Positions 36,829 to 45,303 of a stretch of DNA of 64,000 nucleotides are shown here, piece by piece. This DNA comes from Ensifer adhaerens (lineage in GTDB: Bacteria > Pseudomonadota > Alphaproteobacteria > Rhizobiales > Rhizobiaceae). Where the stretch lies: positions 62,001-126,000 of the forward strand of contig NZ_LAZS01000004.1 in NCBI RefSeq assembly GCF_002007205.1, in the 5' to 3' direction. Position numbers and translations under genes: made by a program. The notes beneath the pieces are model-generated. The model was not told the origin of the DNA, searched no databases, and saw nothing but the letters and a program-made list of their open reading frames with translations. Every line of letters starts with the position of its first letter. Within the stretch, counting starts at the first letter, position 1.

Positions 36829-36956
36829 CGACCGTTTCAGGTGCAAATAAAACGTGTCGGAAGGCTCCGGCATCGGAACCGAACCGGGCTTCATGCGTTT
36901 CTTTTAAAGGGCCTCTTCGGCCCGCCACGATCCACAGCTTTCACTGGGAGATAATC

Positions 36957-37409
36957 GTGCAAAACCGGACTTGGATACTGGCCGCGGACGGCAACACCGC
37001 GCGCATCGTCAAGGGCGTCAACCTGTTGAAGGACGAGCGCCAGCGGCCGGACGAGGAAACATTTCACACCGAACCGAAGCGCGTTCAGGACATCATGGCC
37101 GACAAGCCCGGCCGGTCGCATTCGTCCGTCGGGCATGGCCGCTCCGCGATGGAATACAAGAGCGACCCCGTTCGCGAGGAACAGCAGCGCTTTGTCGCCG
37201 ACGTGGCCGAAAGGCTGGACACCTACGCGGTCAACCACGCCTTCGACAGCCTGGTGATCTGCGCGGCACCGCGCACTCTCGGCGATCTCCGCAAGCAGCT
37301 TTCCGCCCATGTCCGGGAGCGAACCGTCGCCGAGATCGACCGCAATTGTGTCGCCGCAACCACCGAGCAACTGATTGCAACGGCGCGGGCTGCGGTTTTT
37401 CCTGCCTGA
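36957..37409 (+). CDS. Host attachment protein
   Basis: The 150-residue protein matches the host-attachment family, named after an Agrobacterium gene needed for binding plant cells. It has the opening TWILAADGNTARIVKG, a central DIMADKPGRSHSS, and FDSLVICAAPRTLGDLRKQL. The fold resembles the archaeal release-factor/Pelota-like RNase H group, so the name may hide an RNA-related role. The GTG at 36957 follows GGGAG; the frame extends upstream without family similarity. It stands alone between the WYL regulator and the converging MttB-like gene. Confidence 0.8.
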   Translation: MQNRTWILAADGNTARIVKGVNLLKDERQRPDEETFHTEPKRVQDIMADKPGRSHSSVGHGRSAMEYKSDPVREEQQRFVADVAERLDTYAVNHAFDSLVICAAPRTLGDLRKQLSAHVRERTVAEIDRNCVAATTEQLIATARAAVFPA

Positions 37410-37459
37410 TGCGCGAAGGCGCGACGCGGTGAAGCCTTTACGACAGCGTGCGCGTCCCG

Positions 37460-39046
37460 TCAGAAGTCCGTCGGGACGCCGCCTTCTGCCTTGCGCCTGG
37501 CAACGAAAGCGTCGAGTTCCTCTTCGATCGCCGGATCGAGGGGCGGGCGCTCGTATTCGTTGAGCTTCTGCTTGAAGATCCGGTTGGCGTGATCGTAGGT
37601 CGTTGGCCGACCGGCCTCGGTCCAGGTCTCGAAGTTGCGCCAGTCGGAGAGAATCGGCGAATAGAAGGCGGTCTCGTAGCGCTGCAGCGTGTGCAGCGTG
37701 CCGAAGTAATGGCCGCCGGGTCCGACGTCGCGCACGGCATCGAGGCCAAGCGCATCCTCGCTGACATCGAGCGGGGTCAGATATTCCGCCACCATCTGCA
37801 GCATGTCGACGTCGAGGATGAACTTCTCGAAGGAAGCCGTAAGCCCCCCTTCGGTCCAGCCGGCGGCATGCATGATGAAGTTGCCGCCGCCTTGCGTCAG
37901 CGCCCAGAGCGACATGGCGGACTCGTAAGCCGCTTGAGCGTCCAGCGTGTTGGCGGCGTTGGTGTTCGAGGTGCGGTAGGGGATGTTGTAGCGGCGCGCG
38001 AGCTGGCCGCCGGCAACCACCGCCTTCATGTATTCCGGCGTGCCGAAAGCGGGCGCGCCGGTCTTCATGTCGACGTTCGAGGTGAAGCCGCCGTACATGA
38101 CAGGCGCGCCGAGCCGGATCATCTGGGTAAACGCTATGCCGCAGAGCGCTTCGGCATTCTGCTGCACCAGCGCACCGGCGATCGTCACCGGCGCCATGGC
38201 ACCGGCAAGCGTAAAGGGCGTGACCACCACCACCTGGTTGCGCGAGGACATCTCGATGATGCCCTGCAGCATCGGCCCGTCGAGCCGCAACGGCGAGGAG
38301 GTGTTGATGATGGTGAAGAGCGATGGCTCGCGCTCCATCTGCTCCATCGAGATGCCGCGGCCGATGCGCGCGATCTCGATGCCGTCGGTGTTGCGCTGCT
38401 TACCCAGCGAATAGACGTGGAACACCTTGTCGGTGAGCTTCACCATGTCGGAGAGGCAGTCGAGGTGGCGCACCGAGGCATGGATGTCGACCGGCTCCAC
38501 CGGATAGCCGCCGGTCGTGTGGACGATGTCGTAGGACTGCGCAAGCTTCACCAGCTTGCGGAAGTCTTCCTGGTTGCCGGTGCGGCGGCCGCCGTCCCGG
38601 TCTGCGACGAACGGTGCACTGGCGATCTGGGCGAAGACGAGATTGTTGCCGCCGATGGCGACATTGCGGGCGGGGTTGCGGGCATACATCGTGAAGGAAG
38701 TGGGAACAGACGCAATCATGTCCATGATCAGCCCGCGATCGAAACGCACCCGGTCGGTGCCCGGCGTCACGTCGGCGCCGGCCGCCTTCATCCGCTCGCG
38801 CGCCTCCGGCAGGATGATGTCCATGCCGATCTCTTCGAGGATCGTCAGCGATGCCTCATGCACCGCTTCAAGCGCATCGTCCGAAAGGACCGTGGACTTC
38901 GCCAGGGTATTGACAAGATTGAGATATTTCCCACTGGGGGATTTACGGACACGCTCGGCGCTGCGCCCGCCCGGGCGGCGGCGACGTTCCAGCGGCGTCG
39001 AGGCTGCGTCGCCGGTTGCTGCATCGGGAAACTGATCGTCGTTCAT
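37460..39046 (-). CDS. Trimethylamine methyltransferase (MttB)-family protein without pyrrolysine
   Basis: The 528-residue protein belongs to the MttB superfamily. Family stretches include ALEAVHEASLTILEEIGMDI (about residues 57-76), the PVMYGGFTSNVDMKTG segment and SNTNAANTLDAQAAYES near residue 350. The frame runs the full length without an in-frame TAG, so there is no pyrrolysine. Such members (for example MtgB) demethylate quaternary amines such as glycine betaine onto a corrinoid protein. No corrinoid protein or corrinoid-folate transferase is nearby. The true substrate in rhizobia is unknown, with plant betaines being the plausible class. Confidence 0.85.
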   Translation of the reverse strand: MNDDQFPDAATGDAASTPLERRRRPGGRSAERVRKSPSGKYLNLVNTLAKSTVLSDDALEAVHEASLTILEEIGMDIILPEARERMKAAGADVTPGTDRVRFDRGLIMDMIASVPTSFTMYARNPARNVAIGGNNLVFAQIASAPFVADRDGGRRTGNQEDFRKLVKLAQSYDIVHTTGGYPVEPVDIHASVRHLDCLSDMVKLTDKVFHVYSLGKQRNTDGIEIARIGRGISMEQMEREPSLFTIINTSSPLRLDGPMLQGIIEMSSRNQVVVVTPFTLAGAMAPVTIAGALVQQNAEALCGIAFTQMIRLGAPVMYGGFTSNVDMKTGAPAFGTPEYMKAVVAGGQLARRYNIPYRTSNTNAANTLDAQAAYESAMSLWALTQGGGNFIMHAAGWTEGGLTASFEKFILDVDMLQMVAEYLTPLDVSEDALGLDAVRDVGPGGHYFGTLHTLQRYETAFYSPILSDWRNFETWTEAGRPTTYDHANRIFKQKLNEYERPPLDPAIEEELDAFVARRKAEGGVPTDF

Positions 39047-39209
39047 GAAAGACCCACCGTGTTGCCGATGGGGAGTGTGTCGCAGATTCGAGGCGGTGAT
39101 GGCCCGCCATTTGCGACAGTTCAGTTCTCTTATGGAGTAAATCGCTCCAGCTGACGCATTATTGCAGTCCGATGGCGCAACCGTTCAAGACACGCTGCAT
39201 TTGTGGCGC

Positions 39210-39926
39210 CTAGGCTCGGTCGCCCCGCAGCATCTCCCGCTTGCCGGCAAAACCCTTGCGCTTTTCGACGACGAACCCGGCCCCCTGGAGGTTGCGGCGG
39301 ACGAAGCCGGCGGCCGCGTAGGTCGCGAAGCTGCCGCCGGGCACGGTCTTTTCGAAGACCAGCCGCATCAGTTCTTCCGACCACATGTCGGGATTGCGTG
39401 ACGGCGCGAAGCCGTCGAGATACCAGGCGTCGAAGGGGTCTTCGGCGCGGGCGACGCCTTCGAGCGCTGTGCCGCAGACGACGGTGAGGTTGACGCCATC
39501 GCCGAAGTCGATCTCGACGTTACCATCGGGCTCGGCAGGCCAGCGGGAGACCAGGGTCTGGCGTTCCGTGTCGATCTCCGGCCAATGGCTAAGCGCGCGG
39601 GAAATCTCTTCGGCCGCCATCGGGAAACGTTCGAAGGACACGAACTGCAGCCGGTCGCCGGCCGCCGCGGTCACTTTCCACTGGCGCCAGGTTTCGCAGA
39701 AATTGAGACCGGTGCCGAAGCCGAGTTCGCCGATGCGGAAGGTGCCTGAACCGACCCAGCGATCGGGCAGGCCGTTGCCGGACAGGAAGACGTGACCGCA
39801 CTCCAGCCGCCCGTCCGTGCGGCAATAAAAGTGATCGCCAAACTCCCGGGAATAGGGCATATCGCCCTCGTGCCAATCAAGGTTCTGGTGCGCCGGGGGC
39901 TCGATCGGGTCTGCGGTTCCTGTCAT
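39210..39926 (-). CDS. mnmD: tRNA 5-methylaminomethyl-2-thiouridine-forming methyltransferase MnmD
   Basis: The 238-residue protein matches the methyltransferase half of MnmC: EPPAHQNLDWHEGDMPYSREFGDHFY at the start (key residues Y22-S23-F26-D28-H29-F30), the SAM motif IGELGFGTGLNF near residue 68, and DAWYLDGFAPSRNPDMWS. It methylates the aminomethyl group on U34 of several tRNAs. In E. coli this domain is fused to an FAD oxidoreductase; here that half is a separate, divergent gene starting 40 bases away. The ATG at 39926 gives family length; the longer frame to 40997 is antisense to that gene. Confidence 0.88.
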   Translation of the reverse strand: MTGTADPIEPPAHQNLDWHEGDMPYSREFGDHFYCRTDGRLECGHVFLSGNGLPDRWVGSGTFRIGELGFGTGLNFCETWRQWKVTAAAGDRLQFVSFERFPMAAEEISRALSHWPEIDTERQTLVSRWPAEPDGNVEIDFGDGVNLTVVCGTALEGVARAEDPFDAWYLDGFAPSRNPDMWSEELMRLVFEKTVPGGSFATYAAAGFVRRNLQGAGFVVEKRKGFAGKREMLRGDRA

Positions 39927-39965
39927 GGCCAAGGCGATAATCCGCCGGCCGGAGAAGGTCAATCG

Positions 39966-41108
39966 ATGAGCGAGCTTTTGGTCGTCGGCGGCGGCATCAT
40001 GGGGCTGTGGGCGGCACTCTGCGCCACGCGCAGGGGCATGGCGGTGCGGCTCGTCGAGCGACAGGCCATCGGCGCCGGTGCAAGCGGCGGCCTTCTGGGT
40101 GCGCTCATGCCGCATATGCCGGACCGCTGGAACGACAAGAAGCAGTTCCAGTTCGACGCTCTGGTGACGATCGAGGAAGAGGTCGCGGCACTCGAGGCGC
40201 AGACGGGCCAGTCGACCGGCTATCGGCGGACCGGCCGCTTGATCCCGCTTCCCAAGCCTCACCTGCGCGATATCGCCCACCGACATGAGCAGGATGCACG
40301 AAGCCATTGGCACGCAGCCGACAGGCAGTTCCACTGGCACGTGAAGGACCAGGGGCCTCAGGGCTGGCCGGGCGCCGAGGCGGCAGCGCACGGCATGGTC
40401 TTCGACACGCTCGCCGCACGGGTTTCGCCGCGCCGCATGCTGGCAGCGCTTCGCGCCGCGCTCCTGCACGCACCGAACGCTCATGTGGACGAGGGCAGAG
40501 GCGTGCGCAGGATCGAGCCGGAACATGGCCGGGCCGAGCTCGATGATGGCACCCGGATCGATTTCGAACATTGCATCATCGCGGCCGGTGTCGGCAGCTT
40601 CCAACTGATTGACGAAGTGTCGATGTCGCTGACGGAAACGAGCGGCATGGCGGTCAAGGGCCAGGCGGCGCTGCTGCAGGCGGAGATCGATCCGGCGCTT
40701 CCGGTGATCTTTGCCGACGGTGTCTACATCATCGCGCATGACGACGGCCATGTGGCGGTCGGGAGCACCAGCGAGAACAGTTTCGCCGATCCCCTGTCCA
40801 CGGACGGGCAGCTCGACGACCTGCTTCGGCGCGCCGTGGCGCTCGCGCCGCGCCTGGCGGGCGCCGAGGTGGTGGAGCGATGGGCGGGCTTGCGCCCGAA
40901 ATCGACGGGGCGCGAGCCGATGGCCGGCCGGCATCCGGACCATCGGAACGTGTCGGTTCTGACCGGCGGCTTCAAGGTGAGCTTCGGTATCGCCCACCGG
41001 CTGGCGCGTTTCGTCGTCGACGAGATCGCCGGCCTGCCGACGCTCGATATTCCCGTTTCTTTCTTATGCCGGAATCACATAGCGGCACTTCGCGAGAAAC
41101 GTCCTTAG
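39966..41108 (+). CDS. FAD-dependent oxidoreductase, MnmC(o)-like (DAO family)
   Basis: The 380-residue protein starts with the FAD-binding motif VVGGGIMGLWAAL (residues 5-18) and ends with the DAO-type block GLRPKSTGREPMAGRHPDHRNVSVLTGGFKVSFGIAHRL (key residues G-L-R-P, P-M-G, G-G-F). It resembles the oxidoreductase half of MnmC, which removes the carboxymethyl group from cmnm5U34 in tRNA. Its divergence from mnmD, with 39 bases between, supports that pairing. A general amino-acid oxidase is the alternative. GGAGAAGG precedes the ATG. Confidence 0.75.
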   Translation: MSELLVVGGGIMGLWAALCATRRGMAVRLVERQAIGAGASGGLLGALMPHMPDRWNDKKQFQFDALVTIEEEVAALEAQTGQSTGYRRTGRLIPLPKPHLRDIAHRHEQDARSHWHAADRQFHWHVKDQGPQGWPGAEAAAHGMVFDTLAARVSPRRMLAALRAALLHAPNAHVDEGRGVRRIEPEHGRAELDDGTRIDFEHCIIAAGVGSFQLIDEVSMSLTETSGMAVKGQAALLQAEIDPALPVIFADGVYIIAHDDGHVAVGSTSENSFADPLSTDGQLDDLLRRAVALAPRLAGAEVVERWAGLRPKSTGREPMAGRHPDHRNVSVLTGGFKVSFGIAHRLARFVVDEIAGLPTLDIPVSFLCRNHIAALREKRP

Positions 41109-41124
41109 CGCCGGAGACGCGAAA

Positions 41125-41145
41125 GGCCCCGCCGGCGGCAGGGCC
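41125..41145. terminator. Hairpin between converging oxidoreductase and PRC-barrel genes
   Basis: GGCCC pairs with GGGCC around a GC-rich loop that itself can fold. Short T- or A-rich flanks on each side suit a shared terminator for the two facing genes. Confidence 0.5.
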
Positions 41146-41166
41146 CGAAAGATCGAAGATCAGGCA

Positions 41167-41556
41167 TCACATCCAGTAGGGCGGCACGCCGTAATAGTCG
41201 TAGACGCGGCGGCCGTTTTCCGCGTTCCAGTCGTATTCTTCGGTGCCGTGATATTTCGGCGCGTTTTCCACCTGATCGCGAGTCACATCAGTGCGATAGC
41301 CGCCGAGCCTCTCATCATAGGTCAGCTTTGCCCAGGGCAGCGGATAGTGGTCTTCGCCCATCCCGAGAAAACCGCCGAAGCCGAGCACGGCATAGGCGAC
41401 GCGACCGCTGCGCTTCTCGATGATCACGCGCTCGATCGAGCCTATGTGCTTTTCATCCGGGCCGTAGACCTTGGTACCTTCGACCTTGTCGCTCGCGATC
41501 AGGTCGTGGGTCTCCTTGATCCGGGCGTCCTGAAGGTTTGCATTGTGATAACTCAC
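41167..41556 (-). CDS. PRC-barrel domain protein
   Basis: The 129-residue protein has a PRC-barrel over about residues 18-95: a SDKVEGTKVYGPDEKHIGSI strand pair (key residues V25, V30-Y31, I38-G39-I41), VIIEKRSGRVAYAVLGFGGFLGMGEDHYPLPW, then a tyrosine-rich tail ending PPYWM. Such stand-alone proteins are common in rhizobia and often respond to stress or act in RNA or photosystem assembly. No function can be assigned here. It is a single-gene unit. Confidence 0.8.
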   Translation of the reverse strand: MSYHNANLQDARIKETHDLIASDKVEGTKVYGPDEKHIGSIERVIIEKRSGRVAYAVLGFGGFLGMGEDHYPLPWAKLTYDERLGGYRTDVTRDQVENAPKYHGTEEYDWNAENGRRVYDYYGVPPYWM

Positions 41557-41783
41557 ACGTCTTCTCCATCCTTGTTTTCGTGCCTTTGGGGAACGGGTGG
41601 TGGTCCGGATGGTTCCGAAAAATGAACGGGGCGCCGCGAACGGCCGTGCCGCTCATCCCCGGCCGACTTCGTCAATCTGTCACGCAAATCACCTAAGACG
41701 CGGACCAACAGACAAGTCGGGATGAGGGCGGAAAACCGTATGCTCTTGCTCATCCCGCGCTGACGGATACCCGGAGCCAGTCG

Positions 41784-42587
41784 ATGCGCTATGCCATTTG
41801 TTTCACGCCGCCGATGGCCGACCCGCTTTCCGCAGTCGCTGCAAGCTGGCTGGGGCGCAATGTCTATTCCGGCGAACCTGCCGAGCTGCCGTCCGTCGCC
41901 GGCTTGAGCGCCGCAGACGTTGCCTATCACACCGCGGTTCCGCGGCGCTTCGGCTTTCATGCGGTGATGATGTCGCCGTTCCGCCTGCATTCCGACATGA
42001 CGGAATCGAAGCTTCTGAAGGCGCTGATGCATTTTGCCGGCGCTCAGACTCCGTTCGAAATCGACCGCCTGGAGGTCGCTCGCGTCGGCCGGTGCTTCGG
42101 GCTGATGCCGCAGGTGCCGAGCACGGCCATGCATCTGCTGGCGGCCAATGTCGTCCAGGAGTTCGACGCCTACCGCGCACCACTCAGCGAAGACGAGATC
42201 GAGCGCTCCGATCCGGACAGGCTCACAGCGCCGCAGTTCTCCAACCTGCATCGTTGGGGCCATCCGCATGTGATGGACGAATACCGTTTCCACATGATGC
42301 TGACCGGTCCGCTTGCGCCCGACGCGATGCGCCAGGTCGAGGCGCCGCTTCGCGACCTGTTCGAGCCCTGCCTTTCAAAACCGCTTTCGATCGGCAGCCT
42401 TGCGCTCTTTGTCGAGCAGGAGACGGGCGCGCCCATGCGGGTTCATTCGCAGCACCCGCTCGGCAAGATCTCGACGAACACGCGCGCCGAACGGGCTAAG
42501 CGCGCCGCCGCCGATCCGTCGCTGGCGCCGCAAGGTGCGGCCCGGCCGTTGCCGCTGATCGTCGCGGCGCTGATGGCGCAGCGCTAG
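41784..42587 (+). CDS. DUF1045 (2H phosphoesterase-like) protein
   Basis: The 267-residue protein opens MRYAICFTPPMADPLS, the DUF1045 signature, and carries two histidine motifs of the 2H phosphoesterase fold (RFGFHAVMMSPFRL near residue 58 and YRFHMMLTGPL near 172). Relatives sit in phosphonate operons next to phnM or phnN and may act on ribose cyclic phosphates. Here there are no phn genes around it, so it is either an orphan or has another role, such as RNA or nucleotide repair. The ATG at 41784 follows GAGCCAG only weakly. Confidence 0.75.
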   Translation: MRYAICFTPPMADPLSAVAASWLGRNVYSGEPAELPSVAGLSAADVAYHTAVPRRFGFHAVMMSPFRLHSDMTESKLLKALMHFAGAQTPFEIDRLEVARVGRCFGLMPQVPSTAMHLLAANVVQEFDAYRAPLSEDEIERSDPDRLTAPQFSNLHRWGHPHVMDEYRFHMMLTGPLAPDAMRQVEAPLRDLFEPCLSKPLSIGSLALFVEQETGAPMRVHSQHPLGKISTNTRAERAKRAAADPSLAPQGAARPLPLIVAALMAQR

Positions 42588-42596
42588 CCGGAAGAA

Positions 42597-43037
42597 CTAT
42601 CTGCCAAACAACAGCGAACGTGGGTAGGGCAGTGCCAGGGGTGGCATGTCAGCGTCCGAGAAATACCGAAGCGATTTCGTTTCTCCATCCAGGATCGGCT
42701 TCTGAGCGCCAACAATCCGGCATCGGAACAGGGTGACGACGTACTCGACCTGGTCGCCGTTTGGATAGGTATAGCGAAATTCCTTGCCGCCAAAGACCCC
42801 GAGTATCCGGTCAATCAGGACCGGGAAGCCCGTTTCCTCCATGACTTCGCGCATGATCGCCTCCTCGGGTGGTTCGCCCAGCTCGATGGCGCCGGCCGGC
42901 AAACTCCAGCCTTCGCCGCTCGCCTTTTCCTGCAACAATATCTGCCCTTCGGCGTTGTGTATGACGGCAGCGACCCCTGGGCAAAGCAGGAGGTCTGTCC
43001 CGACCTTTTCGCGGAGATTTTGGATGTAGGTTTTCAT
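42597..43037 (-). CDS. NUDIX hydrolase
   Basis: The 146-residue protein contains a complete NUDIX box (G-x5-E-x7-R-E-x2-E-E-x-G) from GAIELGEP to REVMEETGF, about residues 47-69, preceded by WSLPAG. It hydrolyses a nucleoside diphosphate linked to another moiety; the substrate is unknown. The start at 43037 matches the usual N-terminus (KTYIQNLREKVG), with another ATG at 43064. It is divergent from the allantoinase operon, so a link with purine clearance is possible but not shown. Confidence 0.82.
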   Translation of the reverse strand: MKTYIQNLREKVGTDLLLCPGVAAVIHNAEGQILLQEKASGEGWSLPAGAIELGEPPEEAIMREVMEETGFPVLIDRILGVFGGKEFRYTYPNGDQVEYVVTLFRCRIVGAQKPILDGETKSLRYFSDADMPPLALPYPRSLLFGR

Positions 43038-43218
43038 CGCTTTACGCAGGTTGGCTGAGGTCATCCGGCACCTAAGATCGTTCCGCAACGGATCTCAACT
43101 GCGATCTCGACCGATTGCTCCACGCATGACGGAAAGGAGCGGCGCTTTTCGGGTAGAATTCGGTATCGACAATCCGGTCGGCGGTGATACCGTCCGGAAA
43201 AAACCGAAGGATGATTTG

Positions 43219-44148
43219 ATGTCTGAGACCAGCTATCCGCGCGACCTCGTTGGCTACGGCCGCAATCCGCCGAAGGCGAATTGGCCGGGTGACGCGCGTA
43301 TCGCCGTGCAATTCGTGCTGAACTACGAAGAGGGCGGGGAGAGCTGCATTCTCGATGGTGACCCGGCTTCCGAGTGCCTGCTTTCGGAGATCGTCGGCGC
43401 GCAACCCTGGGCCGGCCAGCGCAACCTCAACATGGAATCGATCTACGAATACGGCGCCCGCTCCGGTTTCTGGCGGCTGTGGCGCATGTTTACCAGCCGC
43501 AACGTGCCGCTGACCGTCTATGGTGTGACGCAGGCCATGGCGCGCAATCCGGAGGCGGTTGCCGCCATGAAGGAAGCCGGCTGGGAAATCGCCAGCCACG
43601 GTCTGCGCTGGCTGGAATACAAGGACGTGCCTGAGGAGGTCGAGCGCGCGCATATCCGCGAGGTCGTCCGCCTGCACACCGAACTCACCGGCGAGCGGCC
43701 GCTCGGCATCTACCAGGGCAAGCCCTCGGCCAATACGCTGAAGCTCGTTCTGGAAGAGGGTGGCTTCCTCTATTCCTGCGACAGCTATGCGGACGAACTG
43801 CCCTACTGGGTGCCGGGTCTTTCGGCCGACAAGCCGCACCTGATCATTCCCTATACGCTCGATGCCAACGACATGCGGTTCGCGACGCCGCAGGGCTTCA
43901 ACAGCGGCGACCAGTTCTTCAGCTACCTCAAGGACACATTCGACGTGCTCTACGAGGAAGGCCGCCAGGGCGATGCCAAGATGATGAACATCGGCCTGCA
44001 CTGCCGTCTCGTCGGCCGCCCGGGCCGCGCTGCCGCGCTCGCGCGCTTTATCGATTACGTCATGTCGCACGACAAGGTCTGGGTGCCCCGGCGCATCGAC
44101 ATCGCCAACCATTGGTACCAGCACCACAAGCCGGAAGGGGCGCTCTGA
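43219..44148 (+). CDS. puuE: Allantoinase PuuE (polysaccharide-deacetylase family)
   Basis: The 309-residue protein is a metal-independent allantoinase of the NodB/CE4-like fold, converting allantoin to allantoate. Typical stretches are YPRDLVGYGRNPPKANWP near the N-terminus, GARSGFWRLWRMFTSRN near residue 75, and CDSYADELPYW. It is not related to the zinc amidohydrolase allantoinase AllB. The ATG at 43219 follows AAGGATG. The stop TGA overlaps the start of uraD (ATGA), giving coupled translation in the operon puuE-uraD-34-codon frame-allA-uraH. Confidence 0.92.
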   Translation: MSETSYPRDLVGYGRNPPKANWPGDARIAVQFVLNYEEGGESCILDGDPASECLLSEIVGAQPWAGQRNLNMESIYEYGARSGFWRLWRMFTSRNVPLTVYGVTQAMARNPEAVAAMKEAGWEIASHGLRWLEYKDVPEEVERAHIREVVRLHTELTGERPLGIYQGKPSANTLKLVLEEGGFLYSCDSYADELPYWVPGLSADKPHLIIPYTLDANDMRFATPQGFNSGDQFFSYLKDTFDVLYEEGRQGDAKMMNIGLHCRLVGRPGRAAALARFIDYVMSHDKVWVPRRIDIANHWYQHHKPEGAL

Positions 44149-44651
44149 TGACCGACCGTGATGCCTTCGTTGCCCGTTTCGGTGGCGTGTTCGAGCACTC
44201 GCCATGGGTTGCCGAACGCGCCTACGACCGCGCCGCGGCGACGGGGCTGACGGCGGGCACGGTGCATTCGGCGCTCTGCCAGGCTTTTGGCACGGCGCTG
44301 CCGCGCGAGAAGATGCAGGTGCTTCGTGCCCATCCCGATCTTGCCGGCAAGCTGGCAATCGCCGGCAAGCTCACGGCGGATTCAACGGCGGAGCAGGCTT
44401 CGGCCGGCCTCGACCGGTTGACGCCGGAAGAACACCAGCGCTTCACCGCGCTCAACGACGCCTACACCAAGAAATTCGGCTTCCCCTTCATCATCGCGGT
44501 GAAGGGGCTCACCAAGGGGCAAATTCTTGCCGTCTTCGAAAGCCGCATTGACAATTCGCCTGAAGAGGAATTTGAAACCGCTTGCGCGCAGGTCGAGAAA
44601 ATCGCCCGCCTGCGCCTGCAGTCGATGATTCCTGGAGACGAAAATGCCTGA
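44148..44651 (+). CDS. uraD: 2-oxo-4-hydroxy-4-carboxy-5-ureidoimidazoline (OHCU) decarboxylase
   Basis: The 167-residue helical protein decarboxylates OHCU to S-allantoin. The catalytic histidine lies in RAHPDLAGK (His62), with STAEQASAGLD near residue 80 and FPFIIAVKG near 118, all family hallmarks. Its start overlaps puuE and its end overlaps a 34-codon reading frame. It follows HIU hydrolase in the pathway. Confidence 0.93.
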   Translation: MTDRDAFVARFGGVFEHSPWVAERAYDRAAATGLTAGTVHSALCQAFGTALPREKMQVLRAHPDLAGKLAIAGKLTADSTAEQASAGLDRLTPEEHQRFTALNDAYTKKFGFPFIIAVKGLTKGQILAVFESRIDNSPEEEFETACAQVEKIARLRLQSMIPGDENA

Positions 44652-44748
44652 CAAAACCGTTCGATGCCTGTCCCCGCTCATGAGGCGGGCCGTCGAACTG
44701 GACCGGACATTTACGAATGCTGTGGAAACCCGCGAGGTCCACGCCTGA
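44644..44748 (+). CDS. 34-residue reading frame between uraD and allA
   Basis: This short frame starts with an ATG 8 bases inside the uraD end, in another frame, and ends TGA, which overlaps the allA ATG by one base. It encodes a basic/acidic helix-like peptide (MPDKTVRCLSPLMRRAVELD and about 14 more residues). It has no recognised family. Its exact fit between the two genes means ribosomes finishing uraD could pass through it to reach allA. It may encode a real small protein or be only a translational coupler; an upstream GGAGACGAAA sequence could serve as the ribosome-binding site. Confidence 0.4.
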   Translation: MPDKTVRCLSPLMRRAVELDRTFTNAVETREVHA

Positions 44749-45245
44749 TGTCGCGCGCACTTACGATCGAACCGCTGACGCGCGAGGCCTTTGCCCCCTT
44801 CGGCACCATCATCGAAGCCGATCCGGCGACGATGAGGTACATCAACGGCGGCAACACGGAACGTTTCCACGGGCTGGCGCGGGCCGATGTCGTCGGTGAC
44901 GGCGCCAATGTCATCATCAACATCTTTCGCGGCCAGCCGCGCGCGTTCCCCTATGCCGTCACGATGATGGAACGCCACCCGCTCGGTAGCCAAAGCTTCT
45001 CGCCGCTCGACGACCGCCCCTGGCTCGTCGTCGTCGCCGAAGACGAAGATGGGCGGCCAGGCACGCCACGGGTGTTTCAGGCCAATGGCCGTCAGGGCGT
45101 CAACTACGGCCGCAATGTCTGGCATCATCCGCTGATGTCGGTCGGCGCCGTCAGCGATTTCCTCATCGTCGACCGCGAAGGACCGGGCAACAATCTCGAA
45201 GAATTCTTCTATGACGAGCCCTTCGTCATAGAGAGCGCCATCTAG
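44748..45245 (+). CDS. allA: Ureidoglycolate lyase
   Basis: The 165-residue cupin-fold protein splits ureidoglycolate into glyoxylate and urea. Family stretches are SRALTIEPLTREAFAPFG at the start, INGGNTERFHGLA, and LGSQSFSPLDDRPWLVVVA. It uses the allantoate-derived product made downstream of PuuE; the allantoate-degrading step itself is not encoded in the window. The ATG at 44748 overlaps the preceding stop. The in-frame extension to 44664 was not used. Confidence 0.92.
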   Translation: MSRALTIEPLTREAFAPFGTIIEADPATMRYINGGNTERFHGLARADVVGDGANVIINIFRGQPRAFPYAVTMMERHPLGSQSFSPLDDRPWLVVVAEDEDGRPGTPRVFQANGRQGVNYGRNVWHHPLMSVGAVSDFLIVDREGPGNNLEEFFYDEPFVIESAI

Positions 45246-45303
45246 CAGGACGTGCGCGCGGCTTCTGACAGCACCCCGCGCCAATGTGTGAGAAGAGCAA
45301 GCG

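Noticed and set aside
37460-39046. Pyrrolysine-containing trimethylamine methyltransferase
   Set aside because: The reading frame has no internal TAG and no Pyl genes are near; this is the non-pyrrolysine branch.
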